Assembly (NCBI GenBank): GCA_017559555.1
Contig: JAFYRH010000271.1
Location: 1 to 6,710, forward strand
Direction: 5' to 3'
Source of the DNA: Clostridia bacterium
GTDB lineage: Bacteria; Bacillota; Clostridia; Oscillospirales; CAG-272
Length of the DNA: 6,710 nucleotides
Shown piece by piece: positions 6,682 to 6,710 of this stretch. The notes under the pieces were generated by a model. That model was not told the origin of the DNA. It did no database searches and saw nothing but the letters and a program-made list of their open reading frames with translations. A program made the position numbers and the translations under genes. Each line of letters opens with the position of its first letter. The first letter of the stretch is position 1.

Positions 6682-6709
6682 GGGGGAACTTTTTGCAAAA
6701 AGTTCCCCC
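6682..6709 (+). terminator. Probable intrinsic terminator after aspartokinase
   Basis: A perfect inverted repeat begins 10 nt after the aspartokinase stop: arms 6682-6694 and 6697-6709, 13 bp, with GC at the centre. The outer GGGGGAAC/GTTCCCCC part is GC-rich and the inner part is T5/A5. Its position right after the gene suggests a transcription terminator, but the window ends one base after the stem, so the needed T tract cannot be seen. It could equally be one copy of a dispersed palindromic repeat. Confidence 0.6.
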
Positions 6710-6710
6710 A

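Overview
The window looks like a chromosomal piece of an anaerobic Gram-positive bacterium of the Clostridia (Bacillota), of moderate GC content. Four things point there: a canonical T-box riboswitch, strong AAGGAG-type ribosome binding sites with about 6 nt spacing, near-perfect sigma-A promoters, and an oxygen-sensitive ferredoxin-dependent 2-oxoacid oxidoreductase. The aspartokinase is also of the type seen in clostridia. No mobile element, CRISPR array, tRNA or rRNA was seen.

Layout. Positions 1-4908 hold four tightly packed genes on the minus strand. In order of transcription they are an acyl/aryl-CoA ligase of the AMP-forming family (4908-3274), iorA (3258-1510), iorB (1508-939) and a phenylacetate-CoA ligase paaK, which runs off the left edge (882-1). 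Positions 4909-5348 are non-coding but densely functional. They hold the T-box leader of the minus-strand operon with its intrinsic terminator, that operon's promoter, a divergent promoter, and a short leader with an inverted repeat. Positions 5349-6671 encode an aspartokinase on the plus strand, followed by a perfect GC-rich hairpin at the right edge.

How the genes may work together. IorAB interconverts aryl-pyruvates (indolepyruvate, phenylpyruvate, 4-hydroxyphenylpyruvate) with arylacetyl-CoA plus CO2, using ferredoxin. The two ligases can make the arylacetyl-CoA thioesters from free aryl acids. Taken alone this set could be read as aromatic amino acid fermentation. However, the T-box leader carries a UAC (Tyr) specifier, and its T-box bulge (UGGU) fits a tRNA with discriminator A. 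A T-box turns genes ON when its amino acid is scarce. That is the wrong logic for a catabolic operon but the right one for biosynthesis. The best reading is therefore that the operon salvages aryl acids such as 4-hydroxyphenylacetate or phenylacetate, activates them to CoA esters and reductively carboxylates them to aryl-pyruvates, which are transaminated to Tyr/Phe. The riboswitch and the gene identities are seen in the sequence. The direction of flux and the exact substrates are inference.
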